From positions 1 through 8,265 of the forward strand of contig CAMOLN010000030.1 of the NCBI GenBank assembly GCA_946618745.1: a stretch of DNA of 8,265 nucleotides, given 5' to 3'. This DNA comes from an uncultured Alphaproteobacteria bacterium. Its GTDB lineage: Bacteria; Pseudomonadota; Alphaproteobacteria; RF32; CAG-239. The notes under the pieces are model-generated. The model saw only the letters and a program-made list of their open reading frames with translations. It had not been told where the DNA came from and made no database searches. A program made the position numbers and the translations under genes. The stretch's first letter is position 1, and every line of letters starts with the position of its first letter. Shown here one piece after another: positions 7,137-8,265 of the stretch.

Positions 7137-8265
7137 TCATATTTCTAACTCGTTTTTTAAATAGTTTATAATATTTTCAGAACTATTGAGAGTATCCGGA
7201 AATATCTCTTTCACAGCCAAATCTCTCGCCTCTTTCAAAAAATCATTTTTTTTGATAACTATTTCATCAAGGTAGGCTTTCAGAGTTTCTTGATTAAAAA
7301 TGCTATAATGGTTTTTATTAACTAATTGATTAAGTGCACTATGAGGTTTGCTGTTAGATGATATGCAATGCAGTAAAGGTTTACCGGTAAAGAAATATTC
7401 GACACAAAATGATCCGCAGTCTGTAATCATGGCATCAGAGCTTTTGAATATGTCAAAATAATTTCCTTCATTGCAGACCATTCCTATTTTTTCCCATTCC
7501 GCAAAATACTCATTCAGTTCATCTTCAGTCATATAATGGGTTTGAATAAAGTGTCTGCGTAATTGCGGATGAGGTTTAAATACCCAATTGATCTCGGGGT
7601 GTGATTTTGCATATTCGAGCATAAATTTACCGCTCCAATCAAAAGTAGCAAAGTTAAGTGATGTCTTTCCTACCGAAAAATGCGGAGCATAAATTACAAA
7701 GTGCTTATTTTCAACCGGGGCAAGTTGATTATTTTTATTAAACACATCTAATTTAGGATGCCCGGTAACATAAAGAGATTCATGGTTATACTTCATCCAA
7801 TCTGCATATTCTTTCTTCATGCACTCGTGTGCCAAAAAATATTTCCATAATGTATAAAAAAATTCCTTATTACGTTTTGAACCGATAAAAGTTGATGCTA
7901 TGGAATAACTGCAATAACAACACAAAGCAAATTTCGAAACTATTACGGGGAGATGTATATCGGCAATTTCCCAAGGTTGTTGATAAAAAACTATATCAGG
8001 ATTAAAAGCCTGCAAATCAACATATTTACCATCAACATAGCCTTTGACGACATTGATGTTTTTTGATTTAAAAAACTCATAATTGTCATCAACACTACAT
8101 GCCTGATTATCCGAATATTTATACTTAGATTTAATACAACTTGCAACTATTATCGGGTTAAAATTCTTATCTTTCAGCATTGCTTCATACAGCTGTTGAT
8201 AACCCCATTTTTGCTTTTCACTAACTAAAAAGATAACGTTTAACTGACGATGTTTTACTTCCTTT
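7137..8265 (-). CDS. CDP-glycerol glycerophosphotransferase family protein (TagB/TagF-like), 5' end outside window
   Basis: The frame is open from the TGA stop at 7139-7137 to the window edge, giving 375 visible residues. The ATG at 8180 is internal, because upstream residues LNVIFLVSEKQKWGYQQLYEAML read straight into it and look like the N-terminal Rossmann strand of the family. The real start is probably just beyond 8265. The C-terminal half has a GT-B-like donor-binding pattern: YAPHFS near 192, FKPHP near 229-233, and SDAMITDCGS at 276-285 followed by E-x-x-x-x-x-KP. These are hallmarks I recall for CDP-glycerol:polyol glycerophosphotransferases, which transfer glycerol-phosphate-type units to surface glycans at the cytoplasmic membrane. 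No hydrophobic anchor is evident. A local Cys cluster, LCCYC, occurs near 114-118. The lines counted are 25-35% G+C, lower than the amidase, which could mean transfer of a surface-polysaccharide gene. The actual substrate cannot be read from the sequence, and another GT-B transferase is possible. Confidence 0.75.
   Translation of the reverse strand, partial: KEVKHRQLNVIFLVSEKQKWGYQQLYEAMLKDKNFNPIIVASCIKSKYKYSDNQACSVDDNYEFFKSKNINVVKGYVDGKYVDLQAFNPDIVFYQQPWEIADIHLPVIVSKFALCCYCSYSIASTFIGSKRNKEFFYTLWKYFLAHECMKKEYADWMKYNHESLYVTGHPKLDVFNKNNQLAPVENKHFVIYAPHFSVGKTSLNFATFDWSGKFMLEYAKSHPEINWVFKPHPQLRRHFIQTHYMTEDELNEYFAEWEKIGMVCNEGNYFDIFKSSDAMITDCGSFCVEYFFTGKPLLHCISSNSKPHSALNQLVNKNHYSIFNQETLKAYLDEIVIKKNDFLKEARDLAVKEIFPDTLNSSENIINYLKNELEI

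Noticed and set aside
8178..8180. ATG as the start of the glycerophosphotransferase-like gene
   Set aside because: The same frame continues upstream to the window edge with family-like sequence (IFLVSEKQKWGYQQLYEA), so the ATG is an internal methionine.

Overview
The window looks like a chromosomal segment of an AT-rich alphaproteobacterium. The gene order amidase – penicillin-binding protein 1A – peptide chain release factor 2, followed by an AsmA/YhdP-like gene, resembles an arrangement I recall from alphaproteobacterial genomes. The PBP1A carries a Cys-Pro-x-Cys insert near its transpeptidase end, which I also associate with that class. Lines I counted by hand run from about 25% to 55% G+C, with the cell-wall genes highest. 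An uncultured, possibly host- or gut-associated member is a guess from base composition and from the glycerophosphotransferase-type gene at the right edge; nothing in the window proves it.

Every gene I can support is on the minus strand, so reading order is right to left. From 8265 to 7137 lies the 3' part of a CDP-glycerol glycerophosphotransferase-family gene whose start is outside the window. A 179-base AT-rich gap follows (6958-7136). It holds a weak possible terminator, a perfect 16-base palindrome and a possible promoter. Next come a periplasmic N-acetylmuramoyl-L-alanine amidase of the AmiC type (6957-5734), PBP1A (mrcA/ponA, 5658-3184), release factor 2 (prfB, 3172-2053) and a large membrane-anchored DUF3971/YhdP-type protein (2039 to beyond base 1). 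The 75-base amidase-mrcA gap contains a good sigma70-like promoter. The mrcA-prfB and prfB-yhdP gaps are only 11 and 13 bases, so these three genes are probably co-transcribed.

The clearest special signal is in prfB. Its frame is interrupted by TGA at codon 26, in the context AGG AGG TCT CTT TGA C. This is the classical autoregulatory +1 frameshift site of release factor 2: an internal Shine-Dalgarno sequence, three bases, then a slippery CTT before the TGA. Reading through it restores a 372-residue protein whose SPF and GGQ motifs fall at residues 205-207 and 250-252, the E. coli numbers.

Together the genes cover envelope growth. The amidase cuts septal peptidoglycan, PBP1A polymerises and cross-links it, and the YhdP-like protein belongs to a family linked to lipid movement between inner and outer membranes. 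The right-edge gene probably adds polyol-phosphate or a related decoration to a surface glycan. Release factor 2 is a translation gene embedded in this cluster. I found no convincing gene on the plus strand and no RNA gene, CRISPR array, insertion sequence or clearly undescribed system.
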